Of a DNA stretch of 64,000 nt, positions 41,461 through 54,600 are shown piece after piece. The translations under genes were made by a program, and so were the position numbers. Source of the DNA: Saururus chinensis. Lineage: Eukaryota > Streptophyta > Magnoliopsida > Piperales > Saururaceae. The stretch lies in the NCBI GenBank assembly GCA_035235625.1, contig CP141141.1:38456719-38520718 (forward strand), given 5' to 3'. Under the pieces are notes generated by a model. It saw nothing but the letters and a program-made list of their open reading frames with translations, was not told the DNA's origin and did not search any database. Numbering within the stretch: the stretch's first letter is position 1; the number at the start of each line of letters is the position of its first letter.

Positions 41461-42260
41461 ATGGCGCAGATCATCTTCTTCCTCCTCATTTCCTCCATGT
41501 CCACCTTCCTCGTCTCATCCCAGACCATATACAGGCCGCATACCTTCTTTCTCCATCAAGGCTGCAACCAGTACAACGCTACTAACATCACCACCTTCAT
41601 CAACAACCGTAATACCGCTTTCTCCCAGCTCCGCACCCAGCTCCGCTCCTCCCACTTCGCCACCTTCAGCCTCCCCCTCGTCTCCACCCCCATCTATGCC
41701 ATATCCCAATGCCGCGACTACCTCCCCACGGCCAATTGCCTCTCCTGCTTCGACGCCGCCGCCACTCGCATCCGCAGCTGCTCCACCGCCAAAGGGGCAC
41801 AGGTGTATTTCGACGGCTGCTCTTCAGTACTATGACAGCAACATCTACTACCAGGACAATCGGGGCTACTGCGACAACCGGACCGTGTCCCGCACTGCCG
41901 GGTTCAATCATACGGTGAAATGCCTGCTGAAGGACCTCGCTGCGGCGACGCCGTGGGTTGATGGGTTCTTCACGGCCGCAAGGAGGGCAGTGACAGGGAG
42001 CAATACGGCAGTGTACGCGGTGGCGCAGTGCACTCAGACGTCCACGGCGACCGAATGCGGCAGCTGCCTGCGTGTGGCAGTCAACAACATCGCATGGTGC
42101 CCACCAGCGACCGACGCGAGGGCTGTGGCCGTTGGGTGCTTCTTGAGGTACTCCTAACGTGACCGTAGACCTCGAGAGCCTCTTGAAATCTGGTAAGCTA
42201 GCTCCTACCACCATGGAGTATATTTGAATTATCAATTGTTCTTCTTCTTTTTCTTGAAAG
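41461..42260 (+). pseudogene. CRK: CRK ectodomain remnant with frameshift (CRK copy 4)
   Basis: Close paralogue of copy 3: signal peptide MAQIIFFLLISSMSTFLVSS, first DUF26 with CRDYLPTANCLSC, second with CTQTSTATECGSC. The frame breaks near 41820-41830, where YFDGCS is followed by a length change relative to copy 3 (two bases missing or one added). The second DUF26 continues in another frame (YYDSNIYYQDNRGYC...). A further deletion removes the SASPFFSSNQT segment after FLRYS near 42150. The donor site (GTAAGC at 42194) and some intron homology persist to about 42260, then similarity stops. No membrane or kinase exons follow. Translation would stop at about residue 124, giving at most one DUF26 domain. 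Confidence 0.88.
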
Positions 42261-42379
42261 AGATTTATAGATAGCACCTGAAAATCTTGTTCCAGGATAC
42301 CTTGTAAAGTTTCTGCCGTAGTGCAACCTGACGAGAAATACTCCGTTCTCCCCAAGTTCACATATTAACTATCCGAGTT

Positions 42380-43130
42380 AGTTTGTCGAGTAGGCCTATC
42401 TCGGCCGGATTCGGTTCGAATTAGGCTTAACTCAAATCGGGCTCAGTTCGAACTCGATTTAAGTTCGAATAGGTTTAAGCCGAGTTTGAACATATTCCTA
42501 TTTGACTTGGCTCGACTCAAATTAAACTCAAACTCAACTCTACTAAGCTTGAACTCGAACTTAAACTTAAATATAATTTTAAAATAATATATAAATAAGA
42601 AATATATAAAATAAATAATATATATATTTGTATATTTTATATAAATATAATTATTAATTTAAATATATATTTATGACATACTTCATCCATCTTAGAGTAA
42701 TAGCTCCATTTGATTAATTTATTTTTAAAAATCAAATAGAGTTATTAATTTTAAAAAAATAAAGTATATAAAATAATATATAATTACATATATGTACTAA
42801 TACTTTGTATCATATAAGATATACGAAACCCGTTTGTATGAGCATAGGCTTACTTATGTGTGAGCCTTGATGTTGTGGGCCGTCAAATTTTAATCTAACA
42901 ATACACATTACTTAAGACATAGATTGATTTATATAAGTCTCCTTGCGCCATCAGATCTCAATCTGATGGCCAATAATGCCTTAACTCATATTGATGTGTG
43001 TGAGCCTAAACTAATATAATTTTTTTTCATGATATATATTTTCATTAAATTAAAATATATATATAATTTATATGTATAATATATATTTTTTTTAAATAAA
43101 AATATTAAATACAAAAATATTAGATGTAAA
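42380..43130. other. AT-rich repeat spacer
   Basis: The stretch at 42400-42570 is a degenerate array of TCGAACTCGA / CTCGAACTT words in both orientations. After it come AT-rich runs, a Stowaway-like remnant near 42680-42750 and a weak foldback-family match near 42830-43000. No gene. Confidence 0.45.
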
Positions 43131-43971
43131 AGTGATCCGCAAAAATCGTGTAGTCGACCCGGCTTAGGGAAACTTCACCAATGGACTAAGACCACTTTTT
43201 CGCATGGAACCAGTCTGGCCGCACCTGGAGAAGTGGGACATGGAACGACCGGGCCTTCAATCGAATACCTAGAGCCCATTCTTGTTCCATTTTACTCCGG
43301 TGAAGAATGATGAGGGGGTCTACTTCGAGTATAGTGCAATTTTCAACAACACGCAGTTGAAGATGGACCCATCAGGCGAGATGAGGTGCATGGTGTGGTA
43401 TGATGTTACCTAGATATGGGGGTAGCCTGGTTTGGCCCATCTTACTTGCGTGGTGTGTACGGCCCATATAAGCTCAACTGGCATTTGCAGCGACTTTGAG
43501 CAGCCCATGTGTCGCTGCTTGCCGGCGTGGAAGGGCTGGAGTTCCGGCTACTGGGCAAGACGGTGCAAGAGGAGGACAGAGGCGGTGGCATGAAGCATGG
43601 GTTCATGGCGGCAGGGAAGCTCAAGGTGCGTGATGAGGAGAATATAGTGGAGGCTGGGAGTGAACAAGTGTGCAGAGATGAATGCAGCAAGAATTGTAGT
43701 TGTAATGCTTATGTCTTTGCTGATATGGCTGGTGGTGGGGACCCAATGCCTGCTATGGTATGGGAATTTAGTAGATGTGGGGAATATGGTGGAGACCTAT
43801 AGGCAGAGAGGATCTTCCTCAAAGTCGTGAAATCTAAGTTAGGTAAGGATTTTGTCTTTTTTTTTTCTTGTTTAGAGTTAGAACAATTGAAGCTTTTAAA
43901 AAACCAAATATGAGTGTAGGCTGTTCAATTTATTGGTGTTTTCGTGTTCCATTGGCACAAACTATTTTTTA

Positions 43972-45010
43972 AGGGCTGTTTGGGTACTGAATCTTCATTT
44001 AGCCTTAATTCAGGCCTGAATTATTAGAATCATGTTTGTGTGTAGAAGTTGTGCTAAATTAAAATTTTAACACTGAAGTTAAATATAGGCCGTTTCAATC
44101 CTGAATCGGCCTGAATCACTAAGGACTCATTTGGGTACTGAATCGGTTCACAATTCTGTCAATTCTATTATGATTTAGGGGAGAATCGTCTGAAGTCTGT
44201 TTGGATAATGAATCTAAACTGAATTAAAAATTCAGGCTGAAATACGATTCAGACGTGGTTCAGTCCTGAATCACTGAATCTCCTCGCGAGGAGATTCAGT
44301 CGATTCACGAAAATGCGTGAAAACAGAATCACGCGTTATGGCATATTTCCAGCCGTTACCCCTACCCTCTCGTAAAAATTTTCTCCATTCAAAGGGTATA
44401 TTTATCAATTTATCTAAAAATTTTAAGATTCTAACCTGAAACCCAATTCACTATCCAAACATGATTCCATCTAAAAAATTCTATACCCAAACGAAATTTT
44501 GTTTCTCTACTGAATTGACTGAATTAATTTACAAAAATTTTGATTCACTACTGAAAAAATTCAATACCCAAACAAGTCCTAAATCACCTCATGAGGTGAT
44601 TCAGTCGATTCAGTCTCTTAATCACTGTTTTGAAAATTATAGATTCTATTATTTTTTAACGGTTATCGTTTATATCGATTTGAGCCTCGAAAAATGTGTC
44701 ATATAGGTAGGCCCCACTTTAAAAGTTTAAAATTACCTACCATTGTGGGATCTTGTTTAATAGAGCTCGAATTTAGAAGCGTAATAGTACCAATAATTTG
44801 CATATCCGAGTTTGAGAGAGAGATAGAGAGTTATATTTTAGTTTAAAGTTTTAAAACTGGGTTTGACGTGACATCTGAATTTATTCTCACAAATTCTCTT
44901 ACCAAACGTAATTCAAATTCAACGGTAAATCTTTAGAATTAAGTCGCTACTGAATTAATTAGCTACTGAATTAATTAGCTATTGAATTAATTCAGTACTC
45001 AAACGGCCCC
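43972..45010. mobile_element. Tourist/PIF-Harbinger-like element (outer)
   Basis: The termini AGGGCTGTTTGGGTACTG and, on the minus strand, GGGGCCGTTTGAGTACTG are flanked by TTA at 43969-43971 and 45011-45013. The body is related to 5753-6788 and carries the palindrome AATCACCTCATGAGGTGATT (44582-44601). It lies in an intron of the SD1 kinase and is itself interrupted by 44123-44579. Confidence 0.75.
44123..44579. mobile_element. Tourist/PIF-Harbinger-like element (inner, 457 bp)
   Basis: Starts GGACTCATTTGGGTACTGAA and ends ATTCAATACCCAAACAAGTCC, near-perfect inverted termini, flanked by TAA at 44120-44122 and 44580-44582. Its centre is a perfect 28-bp palindrome (44273-44300, centred on CTCGCGAG). 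No coding capacity. Confidence 0.8.
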
Positions 45011-46202
45011 TTAGGCTTTTAAACTGTCTGATTGTAACATTCATTTCGTTTTAGATCACTGTTTTTCTATTACTTGTAGGCATTAGGAAAATGCTTGAAG
45101 TGTGTTTGTAATTAAGCAAAATTGAGATGTGGTTAGTACTTCTTCACCTGTCTTGATCTTACGGATTTGCACATAGCCTTGAGCATAATGCTCTATGTTG
45201 AACTCCAAGCTTTGGCTTGCGTAAATCAATTCTCAAGGACAATTTGCTCATCATATTTCCCTATTGATTGATCCATAGCCATTTCTTTATCTCACTTTTG
45301 AATTTGGAATGATGATTGGACATCCCATGGTGCGAGATCAACTGATAAGAGTAATTCCACTTAAAAACAGAGTTCTGTCACCCTGAATATTCTTCCTGTA
45401 AATTGTTGTCCTTAGGAGGCAATACTATTTCTTCATATTGGGCACATTCTTAACAATTTTGCTTCTTTCAGATTCAAATAAAAAGGTGTCACCAACGATA
45501 ATATGGGCAATAACTATCCCAACAGCTCTCATTTTAGGCACATTTTTGTATTTCTTGTGGAAGAGGAAGATCAAGTATAAAGGTAAATAAATTTCAATAA
45601 AATAAAACCATATACTTGTTGTGAAAACATACAGTTAGAAGATATAGAAATTAAATTTTCAATTCCTGAATCAGGTATTGATGTTAATGGAGACCTGCAC
45701 ATGTTTTCATCTAGTTCAAGGGAGAATGCCTCGATGGCAATTCAGTTGTTGCATGGGACCAACTCTAGAGAAAATGTGGAGGATGGTGTAGAGATACCCT
45801 TTTACAGTTTTGTCAGCATATTGCTTGCTACCAACTATTTCTCACCGTCGAACTTGCTTGGAGAAGGTGGATTTGGGCGTGTTTATAAGGTAAATTTCAA
45901 TTCCTGATTAATGTTACAATGAATCACATAATGAGTTCCAATTAATCCTTTATTGACTGTAATATTAGGGTAAGTTGCCTGGAGAAAGGGATGTAGCAGT
46001 TAAAAGGCTCTCCACCAATTCAACGCAGGGCATAGAGGAATTCAAGACTGAGGTCAAACTGATTGCAAAGCTTCACCACAGGAATCTTGTTAGGCTTCTA
46101 GGTTGCTGCATTGAGAAAAATGAGAAGATGCTGGTCTATGAATATATGCCCAACAAAAGCTTGGATTCCTTCATCTTTGGTTTGTATCTGCACCTTCATT
46201 AA

Positions 46203-46499
<297 letters not shown>

Positions 46500-47280
46500 T
46501 AGTAAGTATTGCGTTCCAAATTTCTCATCAATGTTTTTTGTGTACCTTTGATGCCACTACTAAATATGCAAAGGCTGCCACTAATTAAACTGTGACAATT
46601 TGCAGTGGTTACATGTCCCCAGAGTATGCATTAAATGGCCTTTTCTCAGAGAAGTCTGATGTCTTCAGCTTTGGAGTGCTACTACTTGAAATAATAAGTG
46701 GGAAGAAGAACAACCGTTTTTACCATGAAGAGGAGTACTTGAGCCTTCTAGGATATGTAGTGTTGCCGAATCTTGTTTTAAGTCTTCAGAAATTCATGCT
46801 TTATTAGTCACTCAACTTTGAAACTATTACAGGCATGGAAACTGTGGAAGGAAGAAGAAGAATTGCAACTGCTGGAGCCTCAGATTTCAGAATCAGCTAT
46901 TCCATGGCAAGTGCAGAGGAGCATCCAACTGGGACTATTGTGTGTACAAGAAGACCCAGCAGATCGGCCAACAGTGGCCACTGTCATTGCTGACCTTGTT
47001 AGTGAGTCTGTGTCTCTGCCCCTACCAAAAGGGCCAGCGACTTATGTCAGGAAGTATAATTGTTCTCAAGGTGAATCCCGCAAGAACGACTTAACCATCA
47101 CTCTCATGGAAGCCAGATGACCTGCAGATCTGTTCAACTATAGCTATACACAGCTTGTAGATTATAACATGCAAATTCCTTCATTTGTTCTCATCCAAAG
47201 TGTTCTCTCAAGTATGCCTATATATCTCTTCTCATATTGTTCTCCTCCAATAAATATTATCAACAAGGTGTAAGCAATCT

Positions 47281-47975
47281 TTGCCAATTTTCTTTGAGGA
47301 TATTTGTAGTATTGAAAGAAAGCATTGGATCAATTTTACATTGTATAACTTGGAGATACATCAAATAGATATCAAGACGACATTTTTGAACAATGATTTG
47401 CAAGAGGAAATCTATATGGAACAATCTGAAGGGCTTGCAGTTCCAGGGAAAGAACACAAAGTGTGTAAGCTTGTCAAATCTTGTTATGGATTGAAACAAA
47501 CACCTAAGCAATTACACAAGAAGTTTGACTGGCCATGTTGTTCAATGAGTTCAAAATCAATGAATGTGAACGAGAAAAGCTATGTCATAATAGGTCTATG
47601 CGTGGATGATGTATTTATTCTTAGTAGCAATAATGACAACATTAAAGCGACTAAGAAAATGTTGAACAATAAATTTGACATGAAAAATTTAGGTATTTTA
47701 TATGTTATCCTTGGCATGAGGGTTACGAGAACATATGACAAGTATATTTTGTCTCAAAAATATTACATTGAGAAAATATTTGTTAAGTTTAACAAGTATG
47801 ATAGTTGTTTAACAATAAGACCTATCAATGTAAATTTGCATCTCAACAAAAACATGAGAAATAACATATCTTAATTAGAGTACTCTTATATAATAGGCAG
47901 TCTCATGTACTCGATAAATTGTACAAGATCGGGTGTAGCATACTCAATAAGCAAACTCATAGTGCATCAATTGAA
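47281..47975 (+). pseudogene. Ty1/copia reverse transcriptase fragment
   Basis: Motifs in order: IHQIDIKTTFLNNDLQEEIY (RT), YMEQSEG, CKLVKSCYGLKQTPKQ, VIIGLCVDDVFILSSNND (the VDD catalytic region), NKFDMKNLG, ILGMRVTR, SQKYYIEKIF, and after a stop SLMYSINCTRSGVAYSISKL. It lacks the segment between YGLKQ and the VDD region and has a stop near 47874, so it is a dead pol fragment. It starts 160 bases after the SD1 kinase stop codon. Confidence 0.85.
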
Positions 47976-48670
47976 CTCTGTCAGTTGTTCAACTTTGACA
48001 ATGACTCTCCCCTTAACCTATGATACTCATATCTAATGTGGTGTAGTGGTCTTCAATCAACCTACACATTACAAATAAGAATATACCCCCATAACATTTT
48101 TTTAAGAAACAATTAAATGCATAATGTAAATATTCAAGTACTTGTGATATATGACAATTAATTTCCATTTAGTTTTCTCCACACTTAACAAATATTTTCA
48201 CATATTCTTCCCCTTTTGTCAGAAATAGACAAAGGTGAAAACAAAATATGTTGAGAAAACACAGTTCAAGTAACTATATTAGAAATTTAAATTAAGAAGA
48301 ATCATGTCAATATGACTCTTAGACAACAAAGATACAAGAAACTAACTCTGTCTAATTAGAATCATCAATTTTGAGAATACATCAAAATTAGTATGTAATG
48401 TTCATATCTCAAACTAAATCAAAACTAGAAACTCTAATTCAATAACCTCAACATGTGCAATGGTCTTTATCTCAGGCATTTAATACAAGCATGTAGAAAC
48501 ATCCTAAAATTTCCTAAAAAAATTACTACCCCTAAAATTGAGAAATAAAAAAATTATTATTAAATAACAACAATCTTAGACTTGTCTCAAATTTTAAAAT
48601 GTTGATTAAAATTAAGTTTTGAACAATGACATTCTTAGAATCACTCAAAATTTACATCACCATTAAAAAC
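47976..48670. other. AT-rich spacer
   Basis: No gene, RNA or defined repeat is recognised. It is probably older retroelement sequence connected with the copia fragment to the left. Confidence 0.35.
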
Positions 48671-48676
48671 TCTTTT

Positions 48677-51600
48677 TGTAATATCCTGAATTTTCCTAGC
48701 TTTCAAAAATTAAATACGTGGAAAATAAGGTGTTTAACCCTTGGACCTTCTTAGGAGAATAACTTCCTCCCTAGATGAAATTTGTAGCTGAAACCTATAA
48801 CTTAGAAAGTAGACAGAAAGAGCTTCGAAAAGCCACCAAGATCGTGCGAATCGGAGTTCAGATAAGGGAGATACGACTGTTCGAAGTTGAATATATCGTA
48901 TAGGACCCGTTTACCTGATTTTAACGTGCAATTGAGCCGTTTTAGTCGTTTGCAGGCCCGATTGTTGATAATTTCGAAATTAATTTTTTGAGACCTAGTG
49001 AGGTGGCCTATTTGAGGGGGATTGACCCAACTTCTAAGGGGATTAGGAACCTTAATCCCCATGCTTATAAAAAGGATAATGATGGCACAATAACGGGGTC
49101 TTTGGCCAAAAAGGTGGAGAACGTGGTTCCGGCGAGGCTCCGGTGGCGAAGGATCGACGACAAACTGGCAGTTAAGGTAGGTTAGTTGTCTTACTCTTGA
49201 GTCGATTAAATCTGCATACTATTGTGTAATTAATATGAGCAGAAATCTCTGTAATGGGTTTGTAATTTCTTAAACAATTGGTGTAGAGATTACTGTTCCC
49301 GTAATTACATGGAATAGTGAATCTGCAGAAATAAAAACATCCACTTGACGGCCGCAGACTGGCCACTGGCTGGCCGGTCTCCATCCGGTTAGAAACCCCG
49401 GTCGCTAGGTGAAAGCGATCGGAAGACACCCGTCGATGGCAGGTTCCGTCGCTGCTGTGCAGGCCTATTTTTAAAAAAAAACAAAAAAAGGGGCGGGGCT
49501 GTGCAGGACCGACCTTGACAAAAAAAGGCCCGGCCGCGCTTGCCTTGGCTGCTCCGGCTTGGGCTGTGCCGGCCTCGGATGCGCCGGTCTGGGCTGCTAC
49601 CACCTCACAATTTTTTTAAAAAAACAAGAATAAAAAGGCCACATTGGTCGTCGAACGGCAGCAGGACCGACCTTGTCGGTTTCACCGTGATCCGGCGGTC
49701 CGGAGGCTATGAGCCGCCCACCCCTCCATCGCGGAGGGGGGCGGCACCGCCAGAGGCCTCTGGCCGGTCGCGGGGAAGACGACCCGCGATGTGGGTCGTC
49801 TGTGTCCCCCGGACCGGGTCGGCTAAACCGACCCGGTTTGGCCCGGTTTTGTTTTAAAAAAACAATTGATACTCAACCTGAACCTGGTCCGGTTTAGTGA
49901 CTTAGAGTAGTTAGAAAATTTTGGAAAAAATTATAAATTACTATGAGAGCATGACAAGTGTCTTGATCAAGTATTAGGTCTGGGAAAAATCTCCAAGTAT
50001 GTGAAATGACCAATTCACCCTTGTGATTGATGCATAGACTAATAATGATTAGTGACCAGAATTCGAGTCTTCGGTTCAAAGGCCTATGTGTGGATTTAAA
50101 AATTGAGAAAACTCCCAGTGAGATTATAATGAGTATCCTAAATTTGGACCAATCTATAAGCTTGGAAAAAATCCCAGTAATTAGATAATTGACTATTCTA
50201 CCCCTAGGGTTAAGATAAGATAGTTAATTGAATCGGAGTCGGTTCAAGGGGTTTACGACCCCGTTAAACTGAAAGAAAATTACCTCAGGTTCACAATGTC
50301 AAGGTGTACCCCTGGGATTAGTTTTAAACCTGTCAAGGTTCAGGGAAGCCCTGAACAAAAAGATAGAAATACCCCTGTGTAGATTAGCCATATCCGTGTG
50401 GATGGAATTAATGGGCCAATGTGATACTAAAACCTTTTGAGAGGTTAAAGACTTACCCAAGAATGGAGAGGAATGTATCCAATGTTGGATAATTACTTTA
50501 ATGCCCTTAGGTGCACTACAACTAGTTTTCATAAAGATTTATTCAGATAACCCAAGGAGGGTTAGGGCATGATAGCTCGAATAATTCTTATATCATTAAT
50601 GAATTTTATTATTGATATTACTATTTGCTTGGACCTGTGTGGTTCTAATTGTTTATGTTGTTCATTGTTTTTGTATTTGATATTGATGTTGTGATAAGAA
50701 TTTATCATCTACTTAAGATTATTAAAAGATAAATCAATGGGGCTTGATAGCTTTAGATTGGGCGAGAACACCTAATCAAGATAAAGACTAATATACCTCT
50801 GAGGGGTCTGGGACTAGTTCATAGAGTGAACAAAGCCTTTGACTTGACGATTTGCCTTGGTTGATGAACTGATGGCAGTCTCGAGTTTTAAACCCTAGTC
50901 TAGAAGAGAGTAATAGGGTTTGGGATGGTCATTCGAAATCCTGGCTTATAGATGACCAAGATAGGGTTCAAAATGGTTTCCTAAGTTTTTAGCTCTTTTG
51001 AGGAGCCATTGATTTGACCGTGTAGTTGCACTTCCCCATTGGAGGTATCTATGCGTGAGCCGGACTCACTTTCGATCTATTGAAGATCTTTTAGTATACA
51101 CACATTTGGATTAGCTTACATTCCTGCTTGGTTGGCTTTTTCCGCAACTTCTATTCAGGTGCAGTTGTGGGCCATGCCCTTCCACTCCGGTTAGGTCCTT
51201 TATAGGCTAGGAGGGGTGATGGTACTTCCTGGTGGATTCCAGGGGCCTGGTGGATTCCAGGGTGTTTCATCATGATTTACCTTTGAGGGTGGTCTACGGT
51301 GAGTTTACCATTTGTCACTTAGGATGACAACTGATGAGTCTATCTGTAATTGGGATTAGACGGGGATATTAATTATCAAACAATGGTTCAAGAGATAATT
51401 AATAACATTGTTTGATATTGCTTGTTTAATTAGAACAAGTGGAATGATTAAAGGACTTGCATAAAATGTAGGTTGTTTTAAAATACTTAAGCATTGCATG
51501 TGTGATGCTATGCTTCTTAGTATAATATAGCTTTAGGTAGAACTACATCTGGATCCGATCTTGTTGGAAACATTGGAGATGTTGTCTGATGAGTACGTAG

Positions 51601-52078
51601 GCAACTAACATCGGGTGATGTTGGCCCAATCCAAAAAATATTAATTAAACCTTTTGTCCTTTAGAAGCTCTTCTCCTGAAGGCAGAGATGCTCCATTGTG
51701 GTTGTGGTTATTGTTTGGTTTGCTTTGTTGCAAATTTTTCAGGCGACAACGAGTGAGACCAAGATTGACGCGTATAGGATGAAGTTTCTTCCTGTCTGAA
51801 ACTCTGGTATGTAAGTGCACCTTTAGCGTGAGAGTCAACTTGTTATTTATTTTCAGACTGATGACGGACTTGTACTTAGATGGATGAGCTATTCTTTATG
51901 AATTTTCAGATGTTAAATAATATCATATGATTTGATATCCGTATTTGTAAACCCCAGTTATCATGACCTGGATATTTAATCAAATGGTTTGTTTTGTATT
52001 TAAGGAAAAAGAAAAAAAAATATCGCTACTTACCGTTCGTGCTATTTAAAAATGCTTTTAAAAATCCGGGTCGTGATT
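48677..52078 (+). mobile_element. Probable solo LTR of a Gypsy (Del/Tekay-type) retrotransposon
   Basis: Starts TGTAATATCCTGAATTTTCC and ends near AAATCCGGGTCGTGA, an end pair typical of large Del/Tekay-type LTRs. CTTTT lies on both sides (48672-48676 and 52079-52083) as a possible 5-bp duplication, though the expected terminal CA is missing. No gag-pol follows on either side, so it looks like a solo LTR. The GC-rich part at 49330-49860 and the open frame at 48988-49185 lie inside it and are not host genes. Confidence 0.5.
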
Positions 52079-52489
52079 CTTTTCGTTTGCCAAGTTCCGA
52101 ACCAAATCAAAATTTTTAAATGCATAGATATCAAACTTTACCAATTGAAATTCATGAAACCAAAAAGCAATGCAAATCTAGGTTCATCTAGCAACTTAAT
52201 GCAAAAATCAACAAAGAAAAGAACCTAGAATTGATTGAAATAAAAAACATGTTGAGGTCTCTTGTTAAATTTTATTAATTTGACTCTTAACCTAAGTGCA
52301 TCCACATATTATTATCAATTATACCTTGCCTTATATTAGTTAGCTCCATTGGTTTGTGATTCTCAATCTTCATTTCTTCTTTTTAATATTTCTACCATCT
52401 TTTTATTGATTTTTGAAGAAACCACCAATGTTTTAGCCCTTGTCTCTTCCACTCGTGAATCTCTCAAGGACTTTCTTATTAGGGATGCA
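52079..52489. other. Left flank of the hAT element
   Basis: Repeat-derived AT-rich sequence with no recognised gene. It is continuous with the sequence right of 53630 once the hAT element is ignored. Confidence 0.35.
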
Positions 52490-53622
52490 TCTTGGTTCGG
52501 TTTTAAGCAGTTCTTATTGGAACCGAACTGAACCAAAATTTAAGAACCGAACCAAACTGATATGGGAACCGGAACTGAACCATAAACCGAATGAGAACCG
52601 ATTGATTCTGCTTCTAAACTAGGAGATGAGGGAGAGGTGAGGTGGGGTGGTGGCCAGCCAGCCAGGGAGGATGTGGTGGTGGTTGGCAGGGAGAGGAGGG
52701 CTTGGCGGATGTAAGCCAGTACTTTGAAGCACCGAAGCTTCCAATCCCACAAAAGCTGAAGTCAAAATCATATCTTCTTTAAGCTCACATATTACAACAA
52801 ACGTTCAGAGAAATTCTTGTGAAATGAAGAAGAATCAATTGAAACAAAAAATGTTAGCACAAGCAAATTTTGTGGACGCAACTAAATTAATCATTGTCAT
52901 ACTATCTATGTTATAGGTATCAAACCCAACATGAAAAACAAAAATTTCTAAAGCCCTCATATTGTCATGCATAGGGATTGGGTGTAGCCAGTTTGTAAAA
53001 ACATGGGATGAATCGGAGAGAAGAATGGACTAGCAGAGGCCATAGGAAGGTTTTACCTGTAGTAAGGCAGAGAGACTCAGAGACATGGATAGAGGGATGA
53101 TGGAGCCTGGAGGAGTGGGTGGCTATCCACAAGAACAGGGAGGCCTGGGAGGTGGGACACAGGGGTGGTGGTGGTTGACTCTAGGAGGTGGAGGGATCGG
53201 CGGATTGGAAGGGGCAGCGTGGAGTGGTGGTAGGAGATAAGGAGGTGTTGGCATGGCAGCCGGTGGGAGACAAGGAGGTGTCGGAGGCTGGCGGAGATTA
53301 GGTGGAGGGCTCAGACTATGCAAGGAGGGATGCGTAAGATTGGAGGAGTAGTTGTTTGAGCAGGGACGGGAGGGTAGATGAATAAGATTGGGCTTAACAT
53401 GGACTATTCATTCAAATGAACGGTCAAAATTAGTTTTTTAAAAATAAAGTAAATTATTCGATTCAGTTCAATTCTGATTTTTTGTATGTAGGAACCGAAC
53501 TGAACTGAGATTAAGTTAGTTTTTTAATTTTTGGAATCAAACCAGAACCAAATAAGGAACCAAATTGACCAATTTCGGTTCTGTTCAACCCGGTTCGGTT
53601 CCAATTTTTCTGTGCAACCCTA
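52490..53622. mobile_element. hAT-type non-autonomous transposon (1133 bp)
   Basis: Perfect 8-bp duplication TTTCTTAT at 52482-52489 and 53623-53630. Termini TAGGGATGCA (left) and TAGGGTTGCA (right, minus strand). Both subterminal regions are rich in GGTTCGGTT / AACCGAACC words (52495-52610 and 53450-53610), as expected for transposase-binding repeats. The open frames inside (for example 53123-53323, minus strand, proline-rich) are compositional. No transposase. Confidence 0.88.
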
Positions 53623-53630
53623 TTTCTTAT

Positions 53631-54600
53631 TCAAGAGAGATAAATTCATTCAAACCCTTGTAAAGACATAATTCTCATATTTTGAATCACTTTAACTAGA
53701 ATCTATGTACATTGGTTTCTAAAAAGGTAAACAAATAAGATCAAAATCAATATGCCCTTGTCTTTTCCTGAGTGATGATATTTTTCCTCAATTCATTTTT
53801 TTAGGGCTATGCATTTTTTAAATCCTCTCAACTTGCATCATTTTCATTTGTTTTATTCTTTGCCATATTTTTTTACTGTTAAGTAGATGGGAGTTTTCAC
53901 ACTATCCTAAGTTGACCTAAGTAGGTAGCTCTCCTCTATCATCTTTACGAGGACAATTCCTTTATACAATAAGATTAGGTAATAAATTACAAAGTTTTGA
54001 AGACTCATTACAAGGAATCTTGTGTCATTGAATCCTAGATGGAAGTCTTTTAAACTTCATCTAATTTGATTACTAGTACTCCACTAGAATCCAAACTCCC
54101 AAATCAACTATTGTCTAAGAATTCTCTCTTGATTTTTACTCATGACATTGACTTGAGTTCGAACATGATGTGTGTAAATTTTTTAAAAACATAGAGTTGT
54201 AACATCAAGCAAAAGAAAATCGAATCAATCTTCACTCCCCTTAGTGCATCTCTTTCTTAGTTATGGTACATTGACCACACATCATGATGCTTTTAGTTTA
54301 AAAATAAAATCAATGATCTTGAACTTCAAGAGCTGAACATATCAAAAACTACAAAAAAAACTTTGCAAGAAACTCAAAAGCAAATAACTAATTTTTTTAA
54401 TGTATTGTAAATTTTTCTATTTCTTTTTCATTCAAAACCTATGCAGAAAAGCAACATGAAAACAAAGTAAAATGAAACAAAAACTGAAACATATGTGTCC
54501 AAAAGATAGGAACTATTAAACCATAGATAAAGACCAATATCCTACTTAGAAATTTTTGACTCCTTAGCCTTGCTTAGCCAACCAATTTAAAGGCAAACTA
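53631..54600. other. AT-rich retroelement-like sequence
   Basis: No gene is recognised. It may be the downstream part of the minus-strand copia remnant at 54600-55560. Confidence 0.35.

Noticed and set aside
48988..49185. 65-codon open frame
   Set aside because: It lies within the Gypsy-type LTR and shows no family motifs.
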